A DNA stretch of 64,000 nt from contig FR882123.1 of assembly GCA_000435635.1 (NCBI GenBank), forward strand, positions 1 to 64,000, in the 5' to 3' direction. Source of the stretch: Prevotella sp. CAG:1320 (lineage in GTDB: Bacteria > Bacteroidota > Bacteroidia > Bacteroidales > Bacteroidaceae). The translations under genes were made by a program, and so were the position numbers. Below the pieces are notes generated by a model, which had not been told where the DNA came from, searched no databases, and saw only the letters and a program-made list of their open reading frames with translations. Numbering within the stretch: the stretch's first letter is position 1; each line of letters opens with the position of its first letter. Of this stretch, positions 36,471-45,851 are shown one piece after another.

Positions 36471-37745
36471 TCAGAAAGAGTAGGAGAAACCTATAGAGCA
36501 ATATTCCTTGAATTGCCAATATCCGTGATGGCTGTCGCGGGCTACACCATCGTCGAAGCGGGGATAGACGAAGAGATTGGTGGAAATATAACGATTGAAA
36601 CGAAAGGTGAATGTGTTTTCCCACTCCAGTTCTGAGCGTTCATAGGTCGTATAGCCATAAAGTCGGCACTTCCAGCTTATGTCATCACTGAATTTCCACG
36701 TTACGTCCACGGTTATTTCCGAACCATAGTCTATCAGGTTATGTGACCCGGGATCCAGTCCATAGTCGGTGGCCAATCCCCCCCTGTCCACGTATCGCCA
36801 GTTCATTGCCAAAGGGGCGATGTGGGTGTTTCCCGTGAGGCGGTTATTCAACCAGTTCACGTTGTAATCCATACCGACGGAGATATTGGTGTTGAAGGGC
36901 GACATGAAGCCGGAGTATATTTTGGGGTCATTGCTCTTGAATCCTCTGGTGAACTGTGTTGAGACGATCAACTGCAAACTATAATACCATCTCTTGGTGG
37001 CTTGTAGGCCCAGCTTACTAGTGTAGCGTATCAGGTCTTCTGATGATTTCATGCTGTGGAGGGAGTCACTGTTGGAATGCTGCAAGCCTAGTTTCAGTTC
37101 CAGCTTGTTGTCCCATTTCACTTTCTGTTTGTTGTTGTAGTTGGCTTGCATAGTCACGCTTCCCAGCAAAGAGTAGTTGCTCTCGCCGCCTTTATACCAA
37201 TTGCCAGATACGTAGTTTTGCAGGATTTGCAAGTAGTAATCGCCAGAGAAAGTCCAAAAGTTAGGTTTTTTTACATAGATGTCCAAAGGTTTGACTACAG
37301 GCTCAATGGCTTTTGGGGCAACTTGTTCCACGATTTCTTGGTATACGTGTTCTATCTCTGGCTCCGGCTTTGATTCTATGGGGGCTCCAACGATATCTAA
37401 GTGCGTCTCGTGTTCTCTTACCAAATCTGGCCTTTTCAGGTAGATGTTCATCAAGACATTATCTATCATCCTGTCTGTGCTGTCCGCTGGAGCGAATCGG
37501 CTTCCTATCCGGAGTTTTCTGGCCGTGGGTCTATGATAAAAGGTGAGAGTCGTGAATAATTGGGAGTAGCGGGAGTCTTCCGCTGCTTTTATTTCAGTGG
37601 AATCAAGGTGCGTCTTCGTGGCTAGCAAGGAATCCATGTAGTTTCTTACCATATTATTATAGTAAGTCTTGAGGGAAGATTGCTGAGCTGTAGCTCCTAA
37701 GCCCATGAAAACCAAAAGAAGTAATAGACACTTGATTCTCATCAT
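36471..37745 (-). CDS. DUF3078-like outer-membrane protein
   Basis: A 424-residue exported protein. After a signal peptide (ends near GATAQ) comes a helical N-terminal segment and a C-terminal beta-strand-rich region (~150-424) with repeated W/Y-containing strands and a terminal aromatic (FSYSF), matching the DUF3078 outer-membrane protein pattern of Bacteroidota. Function is unknown. A second in-frame ATG at 37742 is an alternative start. It has its own -7 element (37764-37771) and lies divergent from pyrG. Confidence 0.78.
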   Translation of the reverse strand: MMRIKCLLLLLVFMGLGATAQQSSLKTYYNNMVRNYMDSLLATKTHLDSTEIKAAEDSRYSQLFTTLTFYHRPTARKLRIGSRFAPADSTDRMIDNVLMNIYLKRPDLVREHETHLDIVGAPIESKPEPEIEHVYQEIVEQVAPKAIEPVVKPLDIYVKKPNFWTFSGDYYLQILQNYVSGNWYKGGESNYSLLGSVTMQANYNNKQKVKWDNKLELKLGLQHSNSDSLHSMKSSEDLIRYTSKLGLQATKRWYYSLQLIVSTQFTRGFKSNDPKIYSGFMSPFNTNISVGMDYNVNWLNNRLTGNTHIAPLAMNWRYVDRGGLATDYGLDPGSHNLIDYGSEITVDVTWKFSDDISWKCRLYGYTTYERSELEWENTFTFRFNRYISTNLFVYPRFDDGVARDSHHGYWQFKEYCSIGFSYSF

Positions 37746-37763
37746 CTCTTTTCTAATTTGTCG

Positions 37764-37771
37764 CGAAGGTA
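37764..37771 (-). promoter_or_regulatory. -7 promoter element of the DUF3078 gene
   Basis: TACCTTCG on the minus strand, 18 bp upstream of the start codon at 37745. Confidence 0.6.
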
Positions 37772-37810
37772 GTAATTAAATTCAGAAAAACACATCTTCT
37801 TGTTGATTAT

Positions 37811-37842
37811 TTTGGTTATTTCATGGATTTATCGTACCTTCG
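37811..37842 (+). promoter_or_regulatory. Promoter of pyrG
   Basis: TTTG at 37811-37814 and TACCTTCG at 37835-37842 have a 20-bp spacer. The GTG start is 33 bp downstream. Confidence 0.75.
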
Positions 37843-37875
37843 CGCATAAAAATAACCAGTAATTCTTATTATATC

Positions 37876-39492
37876 GTGGCAGAAACTAAGTACATCTTCG
37901 TGACAGGTGGCGTGGTCTCTTCATTGGGCAAGGGTATCATATCTTCTTCAATAGGAAAACTCCTGCAGGCCAGAGGCTACAATATCACCATTCAAAAGTT
38001 TGACCCCTATATCAATATAGATCCTGGCACGCTCAATCCTTATGAGCACGGCGAGTGTTATGTTACCGTTGACGGCATGGAAACCGATCTTGATTTGGGA
38101 CATTATGAACGTTTCACGGGCATCCAGACTACCAAGGCCAATTCCTTGACCACGGGACGAATTTATAAGTCTGTGATTGACAAGGAGCGTAGAGGCGATT
38201 ATCTGGGCAAGACTATTCAGGTGGTGCCCCATATCACCGATGAAATCAAGCGCAATGTTAAGCTTTTGGGCTCCAAATATGGCTATGATTTTGTGATTAC
38301 CGAGATAGGCGGTACTATTGGTGACATTGAGAGTGCGCCTTTCATGGAAGCTATCCGCCAGTTGAAATGGGAGCTGGGCAAGCGAGCCATCAATGTTCAT
38401 CTCACTTATGTGCCTTATTTGAAAGCTGCGGGAGAATTGAAGACCAAGCCTACCCAGCATTCTGTGAAAGAATTACAGAGCGTAGGAATCCAGCCTGATG
38501 TTCTTGTGCTGAGAACCGAGAAACATTTGGATGACGCTATCTTGAAAAAGGTTGCCAATTTCTGTAATGTGGATCGTGATTGTGTGATACAGAGCGAGGA
38601 CTTGGAGAGCATCTATGATGTTCCTGTCAATATGCAAAACCAAAAACTTGACGTGGCTATTCTTCATAAGATGGAGATGCCCGTGGGCGAGACTCCAGCC
38701 CTGGGACCTTGGAAATCCTTTATAGAGAGAAGGCGCAAGGCGACGGAGGTTGTGCATATTGGTTTGGTGGGCAAATATGACTTGCAAGACGCTTACAAGA
38801 GTATCCGAGAGAGCCTTTCCCACGCTGGTACTTATAATGACCACAAGGTGGTGATAACTTTCATCAATTCCGAGAAGATTACCCAAGCCAATGTGGCGGA
38901 GAAGTTGGCAGGACAAGATGGTATTGTCATCTGCCCAGGTTTTGGCCAAAGAGGTATTGAGGGAAAGATTATCGCCGCTCATTATACGCGTACTCACGAC
39001 ATTCCTACCTTTGGTATATGTTTGGGCATGCAGATGATGGTCATTGAGTTTGCTCGCAATGTGCTGGGATACGAGGATGCCAATTCCCGTGAGATGGACG
39101 AGAAGACCGAGCACAACGTTATCGATATCATGGAGGAGCAGAAGAATATCTCCAATATGGGCGGAACCATGCGATTGGGCGCTTATGAATGCGTGCTGAG
39201 ACAAGGTTCTCGTGTATTTGATATCTATAAGCAAGAACATATCCAAGAACGCCATCGTCATCGTTATGAGTTCAATAACGAGTTCCAGTCAGAGTTTGAG
39301 CGCAATGGCATGATGTGCGTGGGGCGCAATCCCGAGAGTGACCTGGTGGAAATCGTGGAGATACCTGGATTGAAATGGTATGTGGGCACGCAATATCACC
39401 CAGAATACCAAAGTACGGTGTTGAAGCCCCACCCCCTCTTCCTTGATTTCGTGAAAACGGCAATAGCCAACAAGAAAAATAATAATGAGTAA
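37876..39492 (+). CDS. pyrG: CTP synthase
   Basis: A 538-residue enzyme with the usual two-domain layout: an N-terminal synthetase domain (~1-265, FVTGGVVSSLGKG) and a C-terminal class I glutamine amidotransferase domain (~290-535) with the nucleophile Cys in GICLGMQ (~380) and the catalytic His/Glu in QYHPEYQ. It makes CTP from UTP, ATP and glutamine. The start is GTG. Its stop codon overlaps the yidC start by 8 bp, so the two are translationally coupled. Confidence 0.97.
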   Translation: MAETKYIFVTGGVVSSLGKGIISSSIGKLLQARGYNITIQKFDPYINIDPGTLNPYEHGECYVTVDGMETDLDLGHYERFTGIQTTKANSLTTGRIYKSVIDKERRGDYLGKTIQVVPHITDEIKRNVKLLGSKYGYDFVITEIGGTIGDIESAPFMEAIRQLKWELGKRAINVHLTYVPYLKAAGELKTKPTQHSVKELQSVGIQPDVLVLRTEKHLDDAILKKVANFCNVDRDCVIQSEDLESIYDVPVNMQNQKLDVAILHKMEMPVGETPALGPWKSFIERRRKATEVVHIGLVGKYDLQDAYKSIRESLSHAGTYNDHKVVITFINSEKITQANVAEKLAGQDGIVICPGFGQRGIEGKIIAAHYTRTHDIPTFGICLGMQMMVIEFARNVLGYEDANSREMDEKTEHNVIDIMEEQKNISNMGGTMRLGAYECVLRQGSRVFDIYKQEHIQERHRHRYEFNNEFQSEFERNGMMCVGRNPESDLVEIVEIPGLKWYVGTQYHPEYQSTVLKPHPLFLDFVKTAIANKKNNNE

Positions 39493-41419
39493 GAATAACA
39501 TTATAGGCTTCGTACTGATAGCCTTGGTTTTAATAGGTTTTAGTTGGTATTCACAACCCTCGGAAGAGGAACGCCGCGAGGCATTCGTTAGGGATTCCAT
39601 ACAGCAGGTAGCCCGTGAGCAATACGAGGCGAAGGCCAAGGAAAGTGCCCGCCAGAAGGCTATCGCCGCCAAGCAAGTGGCTTTGGCGGATACCAATGCT
39701 CTCTTTCACAGTGCCTTACAAGGGAAGGCTCATCGTGTTGTTTTGAAGAATGACAAGGTGGAATTGACCTTCAACAGTAAGGGAGCTTTCGTGGAGAAAG
39801 CGGTCATCAAAGGCTATACGGGTCATGATATCAATCAAAAGGATGGATCTAAAGACACACCAGATCTGACCCTTTTCGACCAAAAGGATAATACCTTGAA
39901 ATTCTTGTTGGCAACGAAAGAAGCTAACATCAATACAGCGGACTTATATTTTCAGCCCACGCAGGTGACTGATACGACGGTGACTTTTACCGCTGAGGCA
40001 TCCCCAGGCAAATATCTGACCTTGAAATATTGGTTGGGTAAGGATTACTTGCTCCACATGAACCTGTCTACCCAAGGCATGGCAGGCCTTTTCGCTCCTA
40101 CTTATGACAAGATGGACGTGCAGTGGACGGGCAAGGCGCGCCAGCAAGAGAGGGGATTTACCTTTGAGAGCCGCTACGCCACGTTGACTTATCATGACGT
40201 GGAGGGAGGAACAGACAACCTGAGCGAGACCAGCGAGGAAATAGATGAGCCCTTGGAGGAAACCATCGATTGGGTGGCATTCAAGAATCAGTTTTTCTCC
40301 GCCGTGATGATTGCCAAGGATAATTTCCAGAAAGGTGCGCTCATGACGAGTATTCCCCAGCAGAAAGGCTCTGGCTACTTGAAGAATTATGAGGCGAAGA
40401 TGAAGACCGCCTTTGACCCAACGGGCCAAAAGCCCTCCGAGTTTGAGTTCTATTATGGCCCCAATGATTTCCGCTTGTTGCAGAAAGTGCAGAAGCAAAG
40501 CACTTTCGGCAAGGATCTGGAGATGGAAAGACTCGTCTACCTAGGATGGCCGTTGTTCCGTTATATCAACCGATTCTTCACGCTCTATGTTTTCGACTTC
40601 CTGCAGAACTATTTCCCCATGGGTGTCGTGCTCATCTTGATCACGTTGTTGCTGAAAGTCATCACCTATCCCATGGTGAAGAAGAGCTATATGAGCTCTG
40701 CCAAGATGCGTGTGTTGAAGCCGAAGTTGGAGGAGGCCACAGCCCAATACAACAAACCGGAAGACCAGATGCAGAAGCAGCAGGCCATGATGGCGGAGTA
40801 TAGTAAGTATGGCGTGAGCCCGCTCTCGGGTTGCTTGCCCATGTTGATACAGGCTCCTATCTGGATTGCCATGTTCAACTTCGTGCCCAACGCTATCCAG
40901 TTGCGTGGAGAGTCGTTCTTGTGGATAAGCGACCTCAGTACCTATGACCCCATCGTGGAATGGAACACGAATATATGGCTTATTGGCGACCACTTGAGCT
41001 TGACGTGTATCTTGTTCTGTGTGGCTAATGTCGCATACTCATGGATGACGATGCGCCAGCAGAAAGACCAAATGGTGGGTCAGCAAGCTGAGCAGATGAA
41101 GATGATGCAGTGGATGATGTATCTCATGCCCGTGATTTTCTTCTTCATGTTCAATGAGTATTCCGCTGGTTTGAATTTCTATTATTTCATCAGCCTCTTC
41201 TGCAGTGCTGCCATCATGTGGACTTTGCGCAAGACCACCAACGACGCGAAGTTGCTCCAGATATTGGAGGCTCGTTATGAGCAAAACAAGAACAATCCCA
41301 AGAAAGTCAGCGGCTTGGCTGCTCGTATGCAGGCTTTGCAGGAGTACCAGCAGCGTGAGCAAGAGGAGATTAAGCGCAGGCGTGAGGAACTGGAACGCAG
41401 AAAGAAAGGTAAAAAATAA
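39485..41419 (+). CDS. yidC: Membrane protein insertase YidC
   Basis: A 644-residue protein with an N-terminal signal-anchor helix (~5-20), a large periplasmic domain (~70-340) and a conserved insertase core of about five helices (~350-570, with the YSKYGVSPLSGCLPMLIQ region). The tail is Lys/Arg-rich. YidC inserts and folds inner-membrane proteins alone or with SecYEG. It overlaps pyrG by 8 bp and is followed 7 bp later by the S9 peptidase gene, so all three may share a transcript. Confidence 0.96.
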   Translation: MSKNNIIGFVLIALVLIGFSWYSQPSEEERREAFVRDSIQQVAREQYEAKAKESARQKAIAAKQVALADTNALFHSALQGKAHRVVLKNDKVELTFNSKGAFVEKAVIKGYTGHDINQKDGSKDTPDLTLFDQKDNTLKFLLATKEANINTADLYFQPTQVTDTTVTFTAEASPGKYLTLKYWLGKDYLLHMNLSTQGMAGLFAPTYDKMDVQWTGKARQQERGFTFESRYATLTYHDVEGGTDNLSETSEEIDEPLEETIDWVAFKNQFFSAVMIAKDNFQKGALMTSIPQQKGSGYLKNYEAKMKTAFDPTGQKPSEFEFYYGPNDFRLLQKVQKQSTFGKDLEMERLVYLGWPLFRYINRFFTLYVFDFLQNYFPMGVVLILITLLLKVITYPMVKKSYMSSAKMRVLKPKLEEATAQYNKPEDQMQKQQAMMAEYSKYGVSPLSGCLPMLIQAPIWIAMFNFVPNAIQLRGESFLWISDLSTYDPIVEWNTNIWLIGDHLSLTCILFCVANVAYSWMTMRQQKDQMVGQQAEQMKMMQWMMYLMPVIFFFMFNEYSAGLNFYYFISLFCSAAIMWTLRKTTNDAKLLQILEARYEQNKNNPKKVSGLAARMQALQEYQQREQEEIKRRREELERRKKGKK

Positions 41420-41426
41420 GACTACG

Positions 41427-43583
41427 ATGTGGAAAGCAACGATTATGACAATGGCCACGGCACTCATGTTGGGTGGTGCCCATGCGGAAGCGCAGAAAAT
41501 GATACAGCGCAATGACATACAATTGAAGAGTGACTTGATGACTCCCGAAGCTCTTTGGGCGATGGGGCGTATAGGTGGAGCGGCCGTCTCTCCCGACGCT
41601 AAGTCTATCGTCTATCAAGTGGGCTATTACAGTGTGCCCGAGAACAAAGGGCACCAAATGCTGTTTACAATGGCGGCTGACGGCTCTAATCAAAAGGCAC
41701 TCACGGTAGATGCGCAGAGCGAGACATCTGCCGTATGGATAGCAGATGGCAAGCGTATCGCCTTTTTGCGGGAAGGACAGTTATGGAGCATGAACGCCGA
41801 TGGTACAGACCGCAAGCAGCTTACCCATTCCAAGACAGACATAGAGGGTTTCCTGTTTTCTCCAGATGAGACGATGGTCATATTGATTAAGAGCATCCCT
41901 TATCATGGCTCTATCAAGGAGAATCCTTCCGACTTGCCCAAGGCGACAGGTCGCTTGGTGACTGACATGAACTATCGCCATTGGGATCATTACGTGGAGA
42001 GCATTCCCCATCCTTTCTTGGCCAAGGTGACAGCCGAAGGCGTTGATGAGGGAGAGGATATCCTGCAGGGCGAGCCCTATGAGTGCCCCATGGCTCCTTT
42101 TGGAGGCATAGAGCAGTTGGCCTGGAGTCCTGATAGCAAGACCATTGCCTATACTTGCAGGAAGAAGGAGGGCGTAGCTTACGCCATCTCTACCGACGCG
42201 GATATATACCTATATAATATACACGCGCGCGAGACGAAGAACCTCTGCAAACCTGAGGGCTATCAAGAACCTACCATTGACGCGACAAAGTCCATGAAAG
42301 ACCAGGCGGTCAACAAGCAGGCAGAGGATTGTAATGTAGGCTATGACACCAATCCCAGTTTTTCGCCCGATGGCAAGTATCTCGCTTGGCAGAGCATGGC
42401 ACGCAACGGCTACGAGAGCGACCGCAATCGTCTTTGCGTCTATGAACTGGCTACGGGCAAGAAGACTTACGTGACGGAGAGCTTTGATTCTAACGTGGAT
42501 GCCTTTACCTGGGCACCCGACTCCAAGACGCTTTATTTCCTGGGATGTTGGCACGCTTGCATCCATGTTTACCAAACCAACTTGCAGGGCAAGGTGATGC
42601 AGTTGACGGATGGCATGTATGACTATGGCTCTTTGCAGATGATGGGCAAGAAGCTTTTGGTTACCCGCCACAGCATGTCCAGCCCCGACGACCTTTATGT
42701 CGTGACACCTTCCAAGAAAGAGAAGAAGAGCGAGGTGACACAGCTCACATTTGAGAACAAGCATATCCTTGACCAACTGCAAATGGGCGAGGTGAGGGAG
42801 CGTTGGGTAACCACCACCGATGGTAAGCAGGAGCAAGTGTGGGTGATTTTGCCCCCTCATTTTGATGAGACCAAGAAGTATCCTACCTTGCTTTATTGTG
42901 AGGGTGGCCCCCAAAGCCCCGTAAGCCAGTTCTGGAGCTATCGCTGGAATTTCCAGATCATGGCGGCTCATGGCTATGTGATTATCGCCCCCAATCGTCG
43001 CGGTTTGCCTGGTTATGGCAGTGAATGGAATGAGCAGATTAGCGGTGACTGGACTGGCCAGTGCATGAAAGACTATCTTTCCGCCATAGATGACGCGGTA
43101 GCTAATTTGCCCTTTGTAGATAAAGACCGCTTGGGATGTGTGGGTGCCAGCTTCGGAGGTTTTTCCGTTTATTATTTGGCGGGCCATCACGACAAGCGTT
43201 TCAAAGCCTTTATTGCCCACGACGGCGCTTTCAACCTGGAAAGCATGTACACGGATACCGAGGAAGCTTGGTTCAGCAACTGGGAGTATGATGACGCTTA
43301 TTGGAATTCCGACGCTACTGATAATGCCCGTCGCACCTACGCCAATAGTCCCCATAAGTTCGTTGACAAGTGGGATACGCCTATTCTTTGCATTCATGGC
43401 GAGAAAGATTATCGTATCAATGCCAATCAGGGCATGGGAGCGTTCAATGCGGCTCGCATGAGGGGCATTCCCGCTGAGTTGCTCATTTTCCCAGATGAAA
43501 ACCATTGGGTATTGCAGCCCCAGAATGGCGTCTTGTGGCAGCGCACTTTCTTCTCTTGGCTCGACAAGTGGTTGAAGAAATAG
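41427..43583 (+). CDS. S9-family prolyl oligopeptidase (dipeptidyl-peptidase-like)
   Basis: A 718-residue exported serine peptidase. After a signal peptide (ends near AHAEA) comes a beta-propeller-like region with WD40-type repeats (~35-420). The C-terminal alpha/beta hydrolase domain (~505-718) carries Ser in GASFGGFS (~574), Asp in HGEKDYR (~661) and His in DENHW (~692). I chose the ATG at 41427, just after yidC and giving a signal peptide. A longer frame open to 41205 lies inside yidC. Substrate unknown; it probably removes dipeptides or oligopeptides. Confidence 0.9.
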   Translation: MWKATIMTMATALMLGGAHAEAQKMIQRNDIQLKSDLMTPEALWAMGRIGGAAVSPDAKSIVYQVGYYSVPENKGHQMLFTMAADGSNQKALTVDAQSETSAVWIADGKRIAFLREGQLWSMNADGTDRKQLTHSKTDIEGFLFSPDETMVILIKSIPYHGSIKENPSDLPKATGRLVTDMNYRHWDHYVESIPHPFLAKVTAEGVDEGEDILQGEPYECPMAPFGGIEQLAWSPDSKTIAYTCRKKEGVAYAISTDADIYLYNIHARETKNLCKPEGYQEPTIDATKSMKDQAVNKQAEDCNVGYDTNPSFSPDGKYLAWQSMARNGYESDRNRLCVYELATGKKTYVTESFDSNVDAFTWAPDSKTLYFLGCWHACIHVYQTNLQGKVMQLTDGMYDYGSLQMMGKKLLVTRHSMSSPDDLYVVTPSKKEKKSEVTQLTFENKHILDQLQMGEVRERWVTTTDGKQEQVWVILPPHFDETKKYPTLLYCEGGPQSPVSQFWSYRWNFQIMAAHGYVIIAPNRRGLPGYGSEWNEQISGDWTGQCMKDYLSAIDDAVANLPFVDKDRLGCVGASFGGFSVYYLAGHHDKRFKAFIAHDGAFNLESMYTDTEEAWFSNWEYDDAYWNSDATDNARRTYANSPHKFVDKWDTPILCIHGEKDYRINANQGMGAFNAARMRGIPAELLIFPDENHWVLQPQNGVLWQRTFFSWLDKWLKK

Positions 43584-43688
43584 CTTCCCTCTCGCCATTT
43601 CCGTCGTTAAATCGGGAACGGGAATAAGGAAATAAATGCGCAGTGTGCGTTTTTTCCTGGAATATAGTTCGTATTTCGATTAAAATAA

Positions 43689-43741
43689 CTACCTTTGCAC
43701 GCCGATTAGCCGAAAGGCTGGCAGGCAAAGGTAGCTTTTTT
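43689..43741 (+). terminator. Terminator of the S9 peptidase unit overlapping the rpoD promoter
   Basis: A perfect 10-bp outer stem (CTACCTTTGC 43689-43698 with GCAAAGGTAG 43725-43734) encloses a small inner stem (AGCC 43708-43711 with GGCT 43716-43719), and a T run follows (43736-43741). The left arm includes the rpoD -7 element TACCTTTG (43690-43697). Confidence 0.8.
43690..43697 (+). promoter_or_regulatory. -7 promoter element of rpoD
   Basis: TACCTTTG lies 72 bp upstream of the rpoD ATG, with TTCG at 43668-43671 as a weak -33 (18-bp spacer). It is embedded in the left arm of the terminator at 43689-43741. Confidence 0.6.
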
Positions 43742-43769
43742 ATGAAAATAGGATAAAGAGATTTCGAGA

Positions 43770-44642
43770 ATGAGGCAACTAAAAATCAGCAAAAGCATTA
43801 CCAATCGTTCCAGTGAGGCACTCGACAAATACTTGGCGGAGATAAGCCGCGAGCCTATGGTGTCGATTGACGAGGAGATAGAGCTGGCTCAAGCCATCAG
43901 GAAGGGTGGCCCAGAGGCTGAGCGTGCCAAGGAGAAACTTGTGAAGGCCAATTTGCGCTTCGTGGTTTCCGTGGCGAAACAGTATCAGCATCAAGGGCTT
44001 ACGCTTACGGACCTAATCGACGAGGGTAACATCGGCCTGGTGAAGGCCGCCGAGAAGTTTGACGAGACACGTGGCTTCAAGTTCATTTCCTACGCGGTGT
44101 GGTGGATACGCCAGAGCATCTTGCAGGCTATCGCCGAGCAGAGTCGTATCGTGAGGTTGCCTTTGAACCAAGTGGGGGCTCTCACAAAGATTAACGCCGA
44201 GATAAGCAAGTTTGAGCAGGAGCACCAGCGAAAGCCTTCCGTGCAGGAATTGAGCAGGATAACGGATATTGATGAGGCCAAGATAGACGTGGCCATCAAG
44301 GCCGATTCCCATCATTTGAGTATTGACGCTCCTTTCGGGGAGGATGACGATAATTCCATGGCGGACGTGATGGCCTCGGGTGACGATAGCCGGACGGACA
44401 GGCACGTGGATTTTGAGTCCATGAGCCTTGAGTTGAACAACGTGCTCAACAAGGTGCTCAAGGAGCGCGAGGCGATTATCGTGCGCGAGTGTTATGGCAT
44501 CGGTTGCCATGAGAAAGGCCTTGAGGAGATAGGCGATGAGCTGGGTCTCACTCGTGAGCGCGTGCGCCAAATCAGGGAGAAGAGCATCATCAAGTTGCGT
44601 GAGAACGGCTATGCCCGCATTCTCATGAAGTACTTGGGATAA
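43770..44642 (+). CDS. rpoD: RNA polymerase primary sigma factor RpoD
   Basis: A 290-residue sigma-70-family protein. It has region 1.2 (~10-45), region 2 (~55-125, with the core-binding DLIDEGNIGLVKA and the -10 segment GFKFISYAVWWIRQ), region 3 and region 4 (~220-275, LGLTRERVRQI). The short length without region 1.1 is normal for Bacteroidota, whose primary sigma recognises TAnnTTTG rather than TATAAT, consistent with promoters seen across this window. It has its own promoter within the preceding terminator. Confidence 0.96.
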   Translation: MRQLKISKSITNRSSEALDKYLAEISREPMVSIDEEIELAQAIRKGGPEAERAKEKLVKANLRFVVSVAKQYQHQGLTLTDLIDEGNIGLVKAAEKFDETRGFKFISYAVWWIRQSILQAIAEQSRIVRLPLNQVGALTKINAEISKFEQEHQRKPSVQELSRITDIDEAKIDVAIKADSHHLSIDAPFGEDDDNSMADVMASGDDSRTDRHVDFESMSLELNNVLNKVLKEREAIIVRECYGIGCHEKGLEEIGDELGLTRERVRQIREKSIIKLRENGYARILMKYLG

Positions 44643-44664
44643 GTGATTATGATATAATTGCGCT

Positions 44665-45309
44665 ATGAGAAGGATATTCACGCTATGCGTTTGCTTGCTG
44701 GGCTTTGCGCTGGGCGGGCATGCGCAGTCGGTTAAAGCCGCTTGGCTGGCGATGCCCGATACGCTTTCGCCTTATTTGACGAAAGCCCAACGGGAGGAAT
44801 GTATAGACCTGAAGGAGAAAAACCTTGAGGCCAAAGTGGCGAACATGCTGCAAGGGGAAACCGTGTTGGATACCTTGACCGCTGTTTATTTGCAAGCCAC
44901 GCTCAGCCAATCCGCCACGCTCCAGATGCGTGTCATGCCTGCCGATGGGGTGGATTCTCTCATTTGCGTAGTGAAAACATTGCAAGCGCCTGCCAAGGAG
45001 TCCGAGTTGTCTTTCTATGATTCCAGCTGGCGTCCCCTCACGGAACTGCAACAGGTGGTGGATAGTCTTTTGGAAGCGTTGCCTGCCAAGTTGGTTTCCC
45101 GTCCCGATTCCATGACCGAGGAACGGTATCAGGAGTTGGTCCAAATGATAGACCCCGTGATGGTGGAAGCCACGCTTTCTCCTGATGAAGACGCATTGAC
45201 TTTCAGGCTTTCCACGCCTTTGCTGCCGAGCGGAGAAAAGGAGGCTGTGGCTCGCGTTTTGTCGCAAAGAAAATTTAAATGGAATGGTCATTCCTTTAAT
45301 GAATACTAA
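44665..45309 (+). CDS. DUF3256 family exported protein
   Basis: A 214-residue exported protein with a signal peptide ending near GGHAQS. It shows the Bacteroidota DUF3256 pattern (MPDTLSPYLTKAQREEC near the N-terminus, LQMRVMPADGVDSLI in the middle), and it lacks membrane helices after the signal. Function unknown. It starts 22 bp after rpoD and may share its transcript. A plus-strand promoter and terminator follow it and may define a separate small RNA. Confidence 0.8.
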   Translation: MRRIFTLCVCLLGFALGGHAQSVKAAWLAMPDTLSPYLTKAQREECIDLKEKNLEAKVANMLQGETVLDTLTAVYLQATLSQSATLQMRVMPADGVDSLICVVKTLQAPAKESELSFYDSSWRPLTELQQVVDSLLEALPAKLVSRPDSMTEERYQELVQMIDPVMVEATLSPDEDALTFRLSTPLLPSGEKEAVARVLSQRKFKWNGHSFNEY

Positions 45310-45358
45310 AAAGCGAATCATTTTCGCCAGAAAGAATTGCTGATACGAAAAGAATGCG

Positions 45359-45366
45359 TATCTTTG
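45359..45366 (+). promoter_or_regulatory. Orphan -7 promoter element
   Basis: TATCTTTG lies downstream of the DUF3256 gene with no coding gene immediately following. The -33 position is weak (TTG at 45337-45339). A terminator lies 40 bp further on. Confidence 0.45.
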
Positions 45367-45371
45367 CAGAG

Positions 45372-45445
45372 TGTTTTTCATGGTATTAGATTATTAAGGT
45401 TAATAAAAGATTGGTTGTCGTGAGACAATCAATCTTTTTCTTTTT
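45372..45445 (+). ncRNA. Candidate ~75-nt small RNA
   Basis: The interval from about 6 bp past the orphan -7 element to the end of the terminator T-run would give a ~75-nt transcript. It ends in a 14-bp stem (45406-45419 with 45424-45437, one G-T wobble) followed by a T-rich run. Alternatively the hairpin is just the terminator of rpoD-DUF3256 and the -7 match is chance. Confidence 0.3.
45406..45445 (+). terminator. Terminator after the rpoD-DUF3256 unit
   Basis: A 14-bp stem with one wobble (45406-45419 with 45424-45437), 4-base loop GTGA, and a T-rich run to about 45445. Confidence 0.88.
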
Positions 45446-45668
45446 ACCCCCATTTCGCGGTTTTCCCGCCCTGTGTGTGGCTTCTTTCAGGGTCAGTAGA
45501 GATTTTGCGGGGATTATCGTGAAGAAAAGGACTTCGAGGAAGTCCAGCTCATTACGGCTATTCCCGTAGTGTTCCGACCGCCTGAAAATTTGTCTCGCTT
45601 GCGTCTTGGCTGAGTTCGCAATCCCATCGGGCAGCGGTGAAGTGCGCATCGCCAGCAGGCGGGTTGGC

Positions 45669-45771
45669 AAAACAATTTGTTTTGTTCATCAATTTAACTT
45701 GTTTTCCTGGACAAAACAACTTGTTTTCCTTGGCAAAATAACTTATTTTCCTTGGCAAAATAACTTATTTT
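45669..45771. repeat. 22-bp-pitch palindrome array (AAAATAACTTATTTT), five words
   Basis: Five 15-bp words start at 45669, 45691, 45713, 45735 and 45757, all exactly 22 bp apart. AAAACAACTTGTTTT and AAAATAACTTATTTT differ in both arms but keep the dyad. In the last two intervals the spacer is CCTTGGC, putting a second small palindrome (CCTTGG) halfway between words. Confidence 0.92.
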
Positions 45772-45851
45772 CCGTCACCCCTATAAACCCCTTTCCGTGC
45801 GCTCGCTCCTAACCCGCTTGCGGGGGCTGTGAACAGGCGTTTGAGAACGAC

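Noticed and set aside
45386-45812. Short open frames in the interval after DUF3256 on both strands
   Set aside because: They overlap the terminator and the AAAATAA array, have no promoter or domain, and have biased composition from the repeats.
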